A stretch of 64,000 bases of DNA from Rheinheimera sp. (GTDB lineage: Bacteria; Pseudomonadota; Gammaproteobacteria; Enterobacterales; Alteromonadaceae): NCBI GenBank assembly GCA_008015325.1, contig SSFI01000093.1, positions 32,942-96,941 of the forward strand, written 5' to 3'. Below are positions 49,071 to 59,072 of this stretch, in pieces. The notes below the pieces were generated by a model, which was given only the letters and a program-made list of their open reading frames with translations, was not told the origin of the DNA and did no database searches. Numbering within the stretch: position 1 is the stretch's first letter; each line of letters starts with the position of its first letter. Position numbers and translations under genes: made by a program.

Positions 49071-49451
49071 ATGCGCTACCTGATTGCTCTGATTTTTATG
49101 ACTTTTGTCGCATTGGTTCAGGCTGAGACGGCTGCACCCCTGCAAACTACGCAACTGCTTGGAACCTGGCAAGTCGACCTCAGGCCTACGCCCGATGCCA
49201 AACCCTATTTTCAGCAATTTGTGGTAACAAAGGTGAATCCTGATAACAGCTTCGAAGGCACTTTTTACGGCGCGCCCATTTCACAGGCACGAATCAATAA
49301 AGACTGGGGGGCGATCCGAATCGCTTTTGTCACGGCAGATCAGTCCGGTCCTTACAACCACTCGGCCGTGTTACAGGGAGCAACGCTGCAAGGCTTGACG
49401 AACTCGACCGGACGAAACTTTTTATCTTTCTGGAGCGCTGTAAAACAGTAA
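49071..49451 (+). CDS. Secreted small hypothetical protein
   Basis: Signal peptide MRYLIALIFMTFVALVQA; LLGTWQVDLRPTPDAKPYFQQFVV. Confidence 0.55.
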   Translation: MRYLIALIFMTFVALVQAETAAPLQTTQLLGTWQVDLRPTPDAKPYFQQFVVTKVNPDNSFEGTFYGAPISQARINKDWGAIRIAFVTADQSGPYNHSAVLQGATLQGLTNSTGRNFLSFWSAVKQ

Positions 49452-49570
49452 CTGTCGGCGCTCTTTTACCAATCCAATCACCCTGCGCAGAGTCTGAGAT
49501 TTGCTTCAGATTCTGGCGCTATTGCCGTTCCAGCAATGTTCCCGTTAAAACTAAGCCTTAAACCCAACAA

Positions 49571-49597
49571 AAAAGCGCCTAACGGCGCTTTTTTTCA
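49571..49597. terminator. Intrinsic terminator
   Basis: aaaaaagcgcctaacggcgcttttttt. Confidence 0.75.
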
Positions 49598-49618
49598 AAT
49601 CTAATCCAACAACTCCAA

Positions 49619-51322
49619 TCACTTCACAGTGTTGTAGTCTTTGCCAAAAATCTTGCCGAAGAAAGATTCTTTGTTCCAGGTTGGGCGTGCTGGGGCGTTG
49701 GCGATTTCGGTGCCGATGGCGTAGTTGATGTCGGCGAATAAGGCGCCGTAGTCGTAACGGATGGCGCCGAAGTCTTTGGTGAGGCCGGCCACGTCATCTG
49801 TTGGTTTGTGGTAGTGCTTGGCGAAGAATTTGCCCCACACTTCACCGCCTTTTTGTTTCGGGTCACGTGAGGTGAAACCTGTCATCAGGAATACTGAAGG
49901 CACACCTTGTTTCACCAGCGTGTAGTGGTCTGAGCGGGTGAAAATCGCCTGGTCTGGCATTGGGTCTGCCGCCAGTTTCACGTCATACAAACCGGCGGCT
50001 TTAGCCACGACCGGGCCTAAGCTTGAGTGGTTGGCACCAAAGGCGACGATGTCGGCAAATGGGTATAACAGCACTGGCATGTCGAGGTTGACGTTAGCCA
50101 CCAGCTTGTCAGCCGGGCGGGTTGGGTTGTGCGCGAAATAGTCGGCGCCCAGCAGGCCTTTTTCTTCACCGGTAACCGCCACAAATAAAATCGAGCGTTT
50201 TGGTTTGACTGGTGCGTTCACGAATAACCGGGCAGTTTCCAGCAGAATTGCAACACCTGCAGCGTTATCCATCAGGCCATTGTTGATGCGGTCTTTGCTG
50301 CGCATATCCACACCAACACCTATGTGGTCTGAATGCGCAGTCACGACTACGTATTCGTTTTTCAGCACCGGATCAGAACCTTCCAGCACTGCGGCCACGT
50401 TCGGACTGCTGATTTGCTGATGTTCAGACTGGCGGCTGAAATTTACTTCGCCTGGCAGGGCAAAACCTTTTGGCGCTTGTTTCTTTTCCAGCTGAGCATA
50501 GATGTCTTTAAGCGACACCGGCGCTTTGGCAAACAGCGCTTCGGCTGGTTTCATATCCAAAGATGCGGAAATTTTCAGCTGCGGATAATCGCCTTCAGCG
50601 ACGCCGTCAGCATGCAACCAGCGGATGCGAGGCATGTGCAGGTACATCGCGCCTTGCGCGAACGGGCGCAGTTTTTCATCTTTTGGTGTGTTGATGGTGA
50701 TCATCCCCACAGCGCCTTTTTCCGCTGCAGTGCGGGCTTTTAACGAGGCGATATGGGCGGCTTCTTCACTTGGCAGCGATTCCGGGCGGCCTGGTAGAAT
50801 GACCACCACTTTGCCTTTGACGTCTAAACCAGCGTAGTCGTCGATGCCAAATTCTTTTGACACCAGACCATAACCAACAAACACCAGGCCGGCACTTAAG
50901 TCGACTTTACCTTCATGGCTACTCGGGCCTGTCATAAATTGTTTTGGGAAAGCGAAATCAGTCGCTTTGCCGTCCACCGTCAGGCTCAGTTTCGGGCTTG
51001 ATTGCACCAGCTTGCTTTGTTTCATCGGTACCGGCTGTAAATAGCCTTCGGTTCCGGCTGGTTGTAAACCTAATTGTTTGAAATTACTGGCGATATACTG
51101 GCTGGCAATCAGGTGGCCGGTGCTGCCGGTATCTCGGCCGGCGAGGGCGTCGTCGGCTAAAAACAACATATGCGCCTGAACGCGGTCGGCAATCGCCCGC
51201 TGGTTATTTTCCTGATTGGCGACCGGAGGAATTGCCGCAGCAGCGGATTGCGGCTGGCTGGTTTGCTGGCATGCGCCAAGCGCCAGTGCTGACCCGAGAG
51301 TCAGCCAGTGGATTGTTTTCAT
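49619..51322 (-). CDS. M28-family metallopeptidase with PA domain, lipoprotein
   Basis: LGSALALGACQQ lipobox; VVTAHSDHIGVG, INNGLMDNAAGVAILLETARL, VAVTGEEKGLLGADYFA. Confidence 0.92.
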   Translation of the reverse strand: MKTIHWLTLGSALALGACQQTSQPQSAAAAIPPVANQENNQRAIADRVQAHMLFLADDALAGRDTGSTGHLIASQYIASNFKQLGLQPAGTEGYLQPVPMKQSKLVQSSPKLSLTVDGKATDFAFPKQFMTGPSSHEGKVDLSAGLVFVGYGLVSKEFGIDDYAGLDVKGKVVVILPGRPESLPSEEAAHIASLKARTAAEKGAVGMITINTPKDEKLRPFAQGAMYLHMPRIRWLHADGVAEGDYPQLKISASLDMKPAEALFAKAPVSLKDIYAQLEKKQAPKGFALPGEVNFSRQSEHQQISSPNVAAVLEGSDPVLKNEYVVVTAHSDHIGVGVDMRSKDRINNGLMDNAAGVAILLETARLFVNAPVKPKRSILFVAVTGEEKGLLGADYFAHNPTRPADKLVANVNLDMPVLLYPFADIVAFGANHSSLGPVVAKAAGLYDVKLAADPMPDQAIFTRSDHYTLVKQGVPSVFLMTGFTSRDPKQKGGEVWGKFFAKHYHKPTDDVAGLTKDFGAIRYDYGALFADINYAIGTEIANAPARPTWNKESFFGKIFGKDYNTVK

Positions 51323-51535
51323 TTGTGTTCCTGTCAGAGCGTGACAGAGGCGATGCCTTGTCACTTTGTTTTTGTTGCGGACCCGAAAATACCGGATAAA
51401 CCCGAGGCTAACATAAAAGCAAACATCCGCCCAAGTGGGCGGATGCGGTGAAATGTTGCGAAATGTTGCTGCTGCGACGAACAGCGTGGAATCAACGCCG
51501 GTTGGCGCTGAGTCAGGCCGGCAAGTTGTGTCGGC

Positions 51536-52861
51536 TTAGTCGGCCAGAGCACCCGGCATCTCTTCTTCGGCTGGTGGCTCAATCCGTTTGGCCAGCACTT
51601 TGTCGATGCGCTTGCCGTCCATATCAACAATTTCCAGCAGCCAGTCGTCCAGTTCTACTTTGTCCGCGGTTTGCGGAATTTTGCCCAGCAGCATCATGAT
51701 AAGGCCGTTTAAGGTCTGATAGCGTTTGCTGTCTTCTTCCGGCAACTTGCTGATACCTAAGCAATCTTTTAAGTCGATGACCGGCAATAAGCCATCCAGC
51801 AAATAAGAGCCGTCGTCACGCTGCACCACCATCATGTCTTGTTCGGCAGAATCGGCCTGATTAAATTCACCGGTCAGCGCGTCCATTAAGTCCTGCAACG
51901 TCACTAAGCCTTTGAGGTCGCCGTATTCGTCGACGACAAACACCATCTGGCTGCCAGAGCTGCGGAAGTGTTCCAGCAATTCCATACCGGTTAAGCTGTC
52001 TGGCACAAAATTACAGGGCTGCGCCAGTTGCTGCAGGTCGTTTAAGGTGCCTGCCACTGACTGCGCCAGTAATTGCTTGGCGGAAATAATGCCAATTAAT
52101 TCATCGGCGTGGCCTTTGCAAATCGGGAAGCGCGAATGCGGCGACTGCATCACGCGTTGCATGTTTTCTGCAAGCGGTAATTCGATATCAAGAAACACGA
52201 TGTCTGAACGCGGCACCATAAGGGATGAAATGCTGCGCTCGTCGAGGCGAAACACGTTTTTCACCATGGTATGTTCGGTATGTTCAATCACACCACTGCT
52301 CGAGCCTTCCTGCAGCAGGGCCTGAATGTCCTCGTGCGTGACATTGGATTCCTGGCTGTGGGCAAAACCGAACAGCCGCATCATCGCGTGGGTAGAGCCG
52401 GACAACAACCAGACAAAAGGCTTGGTCAGCATCGCGAGCAGCAGCATTGGCTTGGCCATAATGCAGGCGATGGTTTCAGCGCTGATTTGGCCGATGCGCT
52501 TGGGCACCAGTTCGCCGATCACGATAGACACATAAGTCACGACCACAACCACTAACACAGTGGAGAAAATCGAGCTGAAGGCTTCTGACAGGCCATAACT
52601 TTGCAGCCACATCGAGAATGGGCCGGCGAGTACGGCTTCACCGAAGATACCGTTTAAGATACCAATAGAGGTGATACCAATCTGCACTGTCGATAAAAAT
52701 TGCGTAGGGTCTTCAGCCAGTTTCAGCGCGATGGCGGCAGAGGAGCGGCCGTTATGGGCCAGAGCTGTCAGACGTGATTTGCGTGCTGTGACTATGGCTA
52801 TTTCCGACATGGCAAATAAGCCGTTTAACAAAATCAGACTAACAAGTATGAGGATTTCCAT
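51536..52861 (-). CDS. CNNM-domain, CBS-pair and CorC_HlyC protein
   Basis: LILVSLILLNGLFAMSEIAIVTARKSRLTAL; RSISSLMVPRSDIVFLD; VFVVDEYGDLKGLVTLQDLMDALTGEF. Confidence 0.93.
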   Translation of the reverse strand: MEILILVSLILLNGLFAMSEIAIVTARKSRLTALAHNGRSSAAIALKLAEDPTQFLSTVQIGITSIGILNGIFGEAVLAGPFSMWLQSYGLSEAFSSIFSTVLVVVVVTYVSIVIGELVPKRIGQISAETIACIMAKPMLLLAMLTKPFVWLLSGSTHAMMRLFGFAHSQESNVTHEDIQALLQEGSSSGVIEHTEHTMVKNVFRLDERSISSLMVPRSDIVFLDIELPLAENMQRVMQSPHSRFPICKGHADELIGIISAKQLLAQSVAGTLNDLQQLAQPCNFVPDSLTGMELLEHFRSSGSQMVFVVDEYGDLKGLVTLQDLMDALTGEFNQADSAEQDMMVVQRDDGSYLLDGLLPVIDLKDCLGISKLPEEDSKRYQTLNGLIMMLLGKIPQTADKVELDDWLLEIVDMDGKRIDKVLAKRIEPPAEEEMPGALAD

Positions 52862-52979
52862 ATTAACCATAAGGTGACTGAGGAAAGCCGAGTATATCAA
52901 AAACTTTTGTCAGGTATAGGGGGCTATTCAGCGGGATGTCAGTTTTGGCGGTTGAACAGGCCCTTGTCTGCGCTAAAAA

Positions 52980-53639
52980 TCAGCGAAAATCCCAGAGTTG
53001 CTCTGGCGTCAGCACCAGTGGCAGCGGCACATCCCAGGGTTCAGTGGGTACAGTTTCCACTTGTTGACACTGATGCGCGAGGCCGACTAATAAAGGCTTT
53101 TGGCTGGTTTTGGGCAGCGCTGAGAGCGTGCGGTCATAAAAACCGCCACCCATGCCAAGGCGCTGGCCTTGTGCGTCAAAGGCCACCAGCGGCATAAAAA
53201 TCACATCAAGCTGCACCGGTAACATGATGGCGGTGACGTCGGGTTTAGGCTCACGGATGCCGAATTGATTCAAATGCATCGGAGTTTGCGCGTTGTACCG
53301 CTGGAACAATAAATAACCGGGGGTAAAAGGATGCAGCACCGGCAGATACAGGGTTTTGCCTTGTTGCTGCAAATACAGCAGCAGGGGAGCTGTGTCCAGT
53401 TCGCCGTCGTTACTCATGTACAGCGCAATATGTTGGGCGTGTTGTAACTCGGGTAACAGCTGCGCTTGTTGCACCAGGGCTTTGGCTGCCTGGTTCTGAG
53501 CTTCAGCGTTTAGTTGTTGCCGGGCTTGACGCACTTGCTGGCGAATTTGTTTGCGCAGAGCCTGTTTGGCCGCGTCGGGCTGAAAGTTATCAGATGAAGC
53601 AGGGGATATCGCGGGATTTGGTAGCAGCAACTTCAGCAT
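52980..53639 (-). CDS. 5-formyltetrahydrofolate cyclo-ligase (start MLKLLLPN)
   Basis: KQALRKQIRQQVRQARQQLN; FMPLVAFDAQGQRLGMGGGFYDRTL; track start at 53753 lies inside 6S RNA. Confidence 0.92.
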   Translation of the reverse strand: MLKLLLPNPAISPASSDNFQPDAAKQALRKQIRQQVRQARQQLNAEAQNQAAKALVQQAQLLPELQHAQHIALYMSNDGELDTAPLLLYLQQQGKTLYLPVLHPFTPGYLLFQRYNAQTPMHLNQFGIREPKPDVTAIMLPVQLDVIFMPLVAFDAQGQRLGMGGGFYDRTLSALPKTSQKPLLVGLAHQCQQVETVPTEPWDVPLPLVLTPEQLWDFR

Positions 53640-53648
53640 ACTCCGAAA

Positions 53649-53832
53649 GTGTTCTCCGAATTGCCGTGACCGGCGTAAGCCCTTGAACCAGAGGTTCAAG
53701 GCGGGAAACCAATCAGCACCGCAGGCTTCCCGGTACGAGCCGGGCTTGCACAATAGCGCTGGAGAAGAAACCCTGATGTAAAGAATTATCGGCTCAGGGA
53801 CATCAGCCAGTCACAAACAACTCAGAGAACGT
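53649..53832 (-). ncRNA. ssrS: 6S RNA
   Basis: Minus strand GTTCTCTGAG...CCCTGAGCCGATA...CCTTGAACCTCTGGTTCAAGGGCTTACGCC...TTCGGAGAAC; closing stem pairs; TATACT -10 at 53837-53842; conserved zapA-ssrS-5FCL context. Confidence 0.92.
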
Positions 53833-53867
53833 TGCCAGTATATCACCGGAATCCAGCGAAATAAGCC

Positions 53868-54125
53868 TTATTCGTCGCTCTTTTTCGCTTCCAGTAACTC
53901 ATTGCACAAATTTAGCGCAATCATCAGTAACACATCTTCAGCACCGTGTACGCCCGGCTGGTAACGGGTGTTGCTGACGCGGCTTTCCAGTTCAGTCAGC
54001 GCCGCCTGCAGTTTTTCTTCCTGACCGGCCGGGCAGGAAATTTTCATGTGGCGGCCTAACACCGCGATAGTCAGCTGTTTTGGTTTATTTGGATTTGCGG
54101 CTGGTTTTTGTGCTTTTGGATACAT
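53868..54125 (-). CDS. zapA: Cell division protein ZapA (start MYPKAQKP)
   Basis: LTIAVLGRHMKISCPAGQEEKLQAALTELESRV; GAEDVLLMIALNLCNELL. Confidence 0.92.
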   Translation of the reverse strand: MYPKAQKPAANPNKPKQLTIAVLGRHMKISCPAGQEEKLQAALTELESRVSNTRYQPGVHGAEDVLLMIALNLCNELLEAKKSDE

Positions 54126-54257
54126 GTTGTCTGCTTTTCTGATGACTACAGCGGCCTTGGCCACTGTCTGGTTAATCGGTTCAGGGCGGTGCGCGCTTGG
54201 CGCTCAGAAAGCCCGGTGTTAGCATAGGGGCACTCACAGATGCCAGATGATGCTGTT

Positions 54258-54839
54258 ATGCCTAAACATCCTTTAATGAATTTCGACCTCTGGACCAGCG
54301 CTTTAGACCAAAATGCGCTGATGGCGTCGGCAGCCGAGCTGCACGGCCTGATCGCCGGCATGTTAAGTGCCGGTGTCCCGGCGGATGCGAATCAGATTCT
54401 ACCAGTTTTACACGACTTCTTAAACGACGGGCAAGCGGTCAATGCAGCTTTAAAAAGCCAGATCAGTGAACTCATCGGTGAAACGGCGCGCCAGCTGGCC
54501 GACGAAGAGCTGGGTTTTAGTCCGTTGCTGCCAAGCGACGACGATGCGCTGCCGGAGCGGCTCGAAGCTTTAGTGGAATGGGCGCAGGCATTTTTAGTCG
54601 GTTTTGCCATTCAGCAAACTGATTTATCGATTGTCGCCGAAGAAGTGCGCGACGCGGTTGAACAGTTAACCGAAGTCACCCGTATTGATATCTACACGCC
54701 GGATGACAGCAGCGAAGCAGAAAACGAAGAGTCGTATTTCCTGGTGCTGGAGCATGTGCGGGTGATGGTGCTGACCTGCTTCTGTGAAGTTGGCCAAAAG
54801 TTTGCGGCGGCGGAAGTTGCCAGTCAGACGCTGCACTAA
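54258..54839 (+). CDS. ygfB: UPF0149/YgfB family protein
   Basis: ALMASAAELHGLIAGMLSAG; ALVEWAQAFLVGF; EYSFLVLEHVRV-like segment. Confidence 0.88.
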   Translation: MPKHPLMNFDLWTSALDQNALMASAAELHGLIAGMLSAGVPADANQILPVLHDFLNDGQAVNAALKSQISELIGETARQLADEELGFSPLLPSDDDALPERLEALVEWAQAFLVGFAIQQTDLSIVAEEVRDAVEQLTEVTRIDIYTPDDSSEAENEESYFLVLEHVRVMVLTCFCEVGQKFAAAEVASQTLH

Positions 54840-54882
54840 ACCACTGATAACACCGAAGCAAAACTCCTGATAAGAGGCCCTG

Positions 54883-56223
54883 ATGACGCCGCAACCACAA
54901 ATTCCGCTGGTGCCTGTTGCTGTGTATGCCAAACGCCGCGCCGCGTTGCTGGCAAGTTTAACCCCAGGCTCTGTGCTGGTGCACTGCGCCGCACCGGAAG
55001 TTATTCGTAGCCGCGACACCGATTATCCTTACCGTCAGGACAGCGACCTGCTGTATCTGACCGGTTTTCCCGAGCCGGAAGCCTGGCTGATTTTAAGCAA
55101 AGACAACGACGGCAGTTGCCGCGAACTGCTGTTATGCCGGCCAAAAGACGAGCTGGCGGAAATCTGGCAGGGCCGGCGTTTTGGCCCGACAGCGGCCGCT
55201 TTGCAATTTGGTTTACCCGTTTTGTGTAATGACGTACTGGAGCAGGAGCTGCTGCAGGCGCTCAACGGCAAACAGACGCTGGTGTTTGCGCAGGGCGCTT
55301 ACGCGCAGCTTGACGCGAAGATTTTCCAGACGCTGCAAACCTTACGCACTTATCCCAAACGCGGGTACAGCGCACCGGTGCATATTCAGGATTTGCGCCC
55401 GCTCACTGCTGAACTGCGCTTATTTAAAGACGAACACGAAATCACCTTGATGCGCGAAGCTGGCCGCATCAGCGCTGGTGCGCATATCCGCGCCATGCAA
55501 ATCGCCGCGCCCGGTGTGTTTGAATATCAGCTCGAAGCCGAAATTCGCCATTATTGCGCCATGCACGGCGCCCGGCAGCAGGCGTACAACACTATTGTTG
55601 GCGGCGGTGAAAACGGCTGTATTTTGCATTACACCGACAATAGCGATGCATTAAAAGACGGTGATTTAGTGCTGATTGACGCCGGCTGCGAGCTGTCTGG
55701 CTATGCCGCCGACATTACGCGCACATTCCCGGTCAATGGCAAATTCAGTGCCGATCAGGCCGCTTTATATCAGGTGGTGTTAGACGCCCAATATGCCGCC
55801 TGCGCTGCGGTCAAACCTGGTAACAGCACCCGAGATACCATCGCCGCCGCTATTGCCGAACTGACCCGCGGTTTACGTGATTTAGGCATCTTAAACGGCG
55901 ACCTGCCGACCTTAATCGCCGAACAAGCCTGTAAAAAGTATTTTATTCATGGCCTTGGCCATTGGCTTGGCCTCGATGTACATGATGTTGGCGCTTATAA
56001 AGTCGCAGACATTGAGCGGCCGTTTGAGCCCGGCATGGTGCTGACCATTGAACCTGGTTTGTATATTCCGTTCGGTTCAGACTGTGACCCGCGTTGGTGG
56101 GGCATGGCGGTGCGAATTGAAGATGATTTGTTGGTGATCAAAGACGGCCATCTGAATCTGACTGACACTGTGCCTAAAACCATTGCTGAAATTGAAGCAT
56201 TGATGGCCGGCCGGTCGTTTTAA
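54883..56223 (+). CDS. pepP: Xaa-Pro aminopeptidase
   Basis: YPYRQDSDLLYLTGFPEPEAWLIL; YNTIVGGGENGCILHYTDN; LIDAGCELSGYAADITRTFPVNGKF; HGLGHWLGLDVHDVG. Confidence 0.95.
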   Translation: MTPQPQIPLVPVAVYAKRRAALLASLTPGSVLVHCAAPEVIRSRDTDYPYRQDSDLLYLTGFPEPEAWLILSKDNDGSCRELLLCRPKDELAEIWQGRRFGPTAAALQFGLPVLCNDVLEQELLQALNGKQTLVFAQGAYAQLDAKIFQTLQTLRTYPKRGYSAPVHIQDLRPLTAELRLFKDEHEITLMREAGRISAGAHIRAMQIAAPGVFEYQLEAEIRHYCAMHGARQQAYNTIVGGGENGCILHYTDNSDALKDGDLVLIDAGCELSGYAADITRTFPVNGKFSADQAALYQVVLDAQYAACAAVKPGNSTRDTIAAAIAELTRGLRDLGILNGDLPTLIAEQACKKYFIHGLGHWLGLDVHDVGAYKVADIERPFEPGMVLTIEPGLYIPFGSDCDPRWWGMAVRIEDDLLVIKDGHLNLTDTVPKTIAEIEALMAGRSF

Positions 56224-56266
56224 CCGCAGCGACTAAAAGCAATGCAGCCAAAGCACAGGAGCAGGT

Positions 56267-57616
56267 GTGAGTTCAGCCCAAAGCACGGCACCCAATAACC
56301 ATAACGACCACAACTTTGATCTGGTGATCGCCGGCGGCGGTATGACCGGCGCTATGCTGGCGCTGCAAATCAGCCGGCAGTTACCGACGCTGCGGATTGC
56401 GATTATTGAGCAACAGCCAGAACAACAGAACGCCGGTCAACAAAACGCAGAACCAGCCGCTCAACATACCAGCAGCTTTGATAGCCGCAGCATTGCCTTG
56501 TCCGCCGGCAGCGTGGCTTTGCTGGCAGCGTGGGGCATCTGGCCTGATTTAAAACCGCACGCCTGTGCCATTGAGCATATTCAGGTGTCGGACCGTGGCC
56601 ATTTTGGCAAAAGCCGGTTAACGGCAAGCGAATTTGGCCGCAGCGCTTTAGGTTATGTCATTGAAATTGAATGGATTGGCCGGCTGCTGTATCAGCAGTT
56701 GCAACAAGTTCCTTCGTCTCAGCTAGTCTGGTTCAGGCCAGACCAAATCAGCGCTATTCGCACAGAACGTGACTGCCAACATCTGCAATTACACAGTGGT
56801 GCCGAGCTTCGCTGTCGTTTGTTAGTGCTGTGCGAAGGTGGCGACTCGCCGAGCCGCGCGCTGGCTGGCGTTGAGAGCGTGCAGCATGATTATCAGCAAA
56901 GCGCCTTGATTGCCAATATCGCGGTCGCTACGCCGCACCAGGGCAAAGCTTTTGAGCGTTTTACCAGCGATGGCCCGTTGGCACTGTTGCCACTGACGCA
57001 GCAGCGTTATTCGCTGGTCTGGACTTGTCAGCCTGAGCAGGCGGCGATGCTGAAGGCACTGCCCGAAGCTGATTTTATCGCCGCGCTGCAACAGGCATTT
57101 GGTTATAGCGCCGGGGTTTTTAGCGGCGTCGGCAACCGGGTGGTTTATCCACTCAAATTAAAAACTGCTGCCAAAGCGGCCGACCACCGTCTGGTGCTGT
57201 GTGGGAACAGTCTGCATAACTTACATCCTATTGCCGGCCAGGGCTTTAATCTGGCGCTGCGAGATTTAGACGCGCTGTTGCAATTGCTGGCGCAGCAGGC
57301 TCATCAGCAAGACGCAGGCGCATATTCGCTGACTTCGCAATACCAGCGGCTGCGCCAGACCGATATGGCCGCTGTGGTTGGATTTACTGACTCACTGGTG
57401 CGGTTATTTTCCAACGACAGTAAATTACTGGCGCTTGGACGTTCACTTGGGCTCACCGCTTTGAACCACTGTACGCCGCTTAAACAGGCCTTCACTGCCC
57501 AAAGTACTGGGCTTGCGCCCTTATCAGCGCAGCGGGCGCAGATAAAAGACAATCTGCAGACGCAACTTCAGCCCTTCGAACCTAAGTACGGGCCAACAGA
57601 GCAATCATCATGTTAG
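56267..57616 (+). CDS. ubiH: 2-octaprenyl-6-methoxyphenyl hydroxylase
   Basis: FAD-binding DLVIAGGGMTGAMLALQIS; LVLCGNSLHNLHPIAGQGFNLALRDL; position upstream of ubiI. Confidence 0.9.
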   Translation: MSSAQSTAPNNHNDHNFDLVIAGGGMTGAMLALQISRQLPTLRIAIIEQQPEQQNAGQQNAEPAAQHTSSFDSRSIALSAGSVALLAAWGIWPDLKPHACAIEHIQVSDRGHFGKSRLTASEFGRSALGYVIEIEWIGRLLYQQLQQVPSSQLVWFRPDQISAIRTERDCQHLQLHSGAELRCRLLVLCEGGDSPSRALAGVESVQHDYQQSALIANIAVATPHQGKAFERFTSDGPLALLPLTQQRYSLVWTCQPEQAAMLKALPEADFIAALQQAFGYSAGVFSGVGNRVVYPLKLKTAAKAADHRLVLCGNSLHNLHPIAGQGFNLALRDLDALLQLLAQQAHQQDAGAYSLTSQYQRLRQTDMAAVVGFTDSLVRLFSNDSKLLALGRSLGLTALNHCTPLKQAFTAQSTGLAPLSAQRAQIKDNLQTQLQPFEPKYGPTEQSSC

Positions 57617-58854
57617 ATACCGATATTCTGATCACCGGCGCCGGCAGTGCTGGCCTGACGTTGGCGTTATTGCTGGCGAAAAACAGCCCGGATTTAGCCA
57701 TTACTGTGCTGGAACAAGGTCCGGCACCTGTTGCAGGACCTGTGCAGCTCAACCGCGTCAGCGCGCTGAATCTGGCATCACAACGGGTGCTCGACAGCCT
57801 CGGCGTCTGGCAATTGTTGACTGCTAAACCGGCTTATCAGCAGATGCAGGTGTGGGAAGCCGACAGCTTTGCCCGCATAGAATTTGCCACCAGCGATTTA
57901 GGCCCACTCGATGCGGCTGTTATGAGCGGCGATGCGGCCCTTGGCTGGATAGTCGACAACGAAGAACTGCGCGGCGCTTTATATCAACGTGCTTTGGCTT
58001 ACCCGAATATTCAGTGGAAATTTGACGCGCGCATCCAGCAAATCAGCGCCAGTGAGCGGCAGAATTTGCTGACGCTGGCTGACGGCAGCGCTTGTATCAG
58101 CAAGTTGCTGGTCGGTGCTGACGGCGCCAATTCGATGGTGCGTGAGCAGTTAAAAATGCCTTTGGCGTTCTGGGATTATGACCATCATGGCTTAGTTGCT
58201 GTGGTACGCACCAGCGAGTCGCATCAGGCCACTGCGCGCCAGGTGTTTTTACCGACCGGTCCGCTGGCGTTGTTGCCTTTGGCTGACCCTCACTTAGTTT
58301 CAATCGTCTGGAGTGTGGCGCCGGAGCGCGCGGCGGAGCTTATTGCTTTGCCACCTGAGCAATTTAATCAGGCGCTGACGGCGGCCAGTCAGTCGGTGCT
58401 GGGTGTGCTTGCCGTGCAAAGTGAACGACGCAGTTATCCATTTAAAATGCGTTATGCCAGCCAATGGCTGAAGCATAATGCGGTGTTGGTTGCAGACGCG
58501 GCACATACCATTCATCCGCTCGCCGGGCAGGGCATGAACCTTGGTCTGATGGATGTTTGTGCATTAGCAGAACTAATAGTACAAAATATCAGCACTGGTC
58601 GAACCTGCAATGAGCGGCGCATGCTGCGGCAGTACGAACGCTGGCGAAAAGCTGAGGCACAACAGATGATTGCGCTGATGGAAGCCTTTAAACGCGGCTT
58701 TATGTTGCAGCATCCGCTGGCCAAGCTGGTACGAGCTGTTGGTATGGCAGCCACCAATCAACTGGCGCCGGTGAAGCGTCAGCTGCTGGCAGCGGCGCTG
58801 GGCAACCAGGGCGATTTGCCAGCAGTGGCGCGGCCTGGCGTCATCTCTTTGTAA
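57610..58854 (+). CDS. ubiI: UbiI/VisC-type FAD monooxygenase
   Basis: DILITGAGSAGLTLALLLA; AVLVADAAHTIHPLAGQGMNLGLMDV. Confidence 0.9.
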   Translation: MLDTDILITGAGSAGLTLALLLAKNSPDLAITVLEQGPAPVAGPVQLNRVSALNLASQRVLDSLGVWQLLTAKPAYQQMQVWEADSFARIEFATSDLGPLDAAVMSGDAALGWIVDNEELRGALYQRALAYPNIQWKFDARIQQISASERQNLLTLADGSACISKLLVGADGANSMVREQLKMPLAFWDYDHHGLVAVVRTSESHQATARQVFLPTGPLALLPLADPHLVSIVWSVAPERAAELIALPPEQFNQALTAASQSVLGVLAVQSERRSYPFKMRYASQWLKHNAVLVADAAHTIHPLAGQGMNLGLMDVCALAELIVQNISTGRTCNERRMLRQYERWRKAEAQQMIALMEAFKRGFMLQHPLAKLVRAVGMAATNQLAPVKRQLLAAALGNQGDLPAVARPGVISL

Positions 58855-58936
58855 TCTGGTTCGGCTAGCGCGGTCATAGCGCCTGTTTTCGGATTATAAA
58901 ATCTAATCGAAAAGGGGCTATTTGACACGAAACCCA

Positions 58937-59000
58937 TCGGTTATAATCCGGGCCATCTTTTGGTGGCCAGTCGGTTATAACGGCATCCGCCCGACTGACT
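58937..59000 (+). promoter_or_regulatory. gcvT promoter/structured leader
   Basis: TATAAT at 58942-58947; stem GGCCATC-tttt-GGTGGCC (58951-58968); stem CAGTCGG...CCGACTG (58968-58997); repeated TCGGTTATAA. Confidence 0.5.
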
Positions 59001-59072
59001 GTGTCACTTTCTGCCCTTACAGGTTTTATACCCAGCACGCCGGCTATGCACCGGCTCCAGAGGAAAGTACTG

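Noticed and set aside
53640-53753. N-terminal 38 residues of the 5-FCL ORF
   Set aside because: Lies within 6S RNA; MLKLLLPN at 53639 is the plausible start.
58855-59072. Glycine riboswitch upstream of gcvT
   Set aside because: Could not recognise the tandem aptamer consensus; only simple hairpins are visible.
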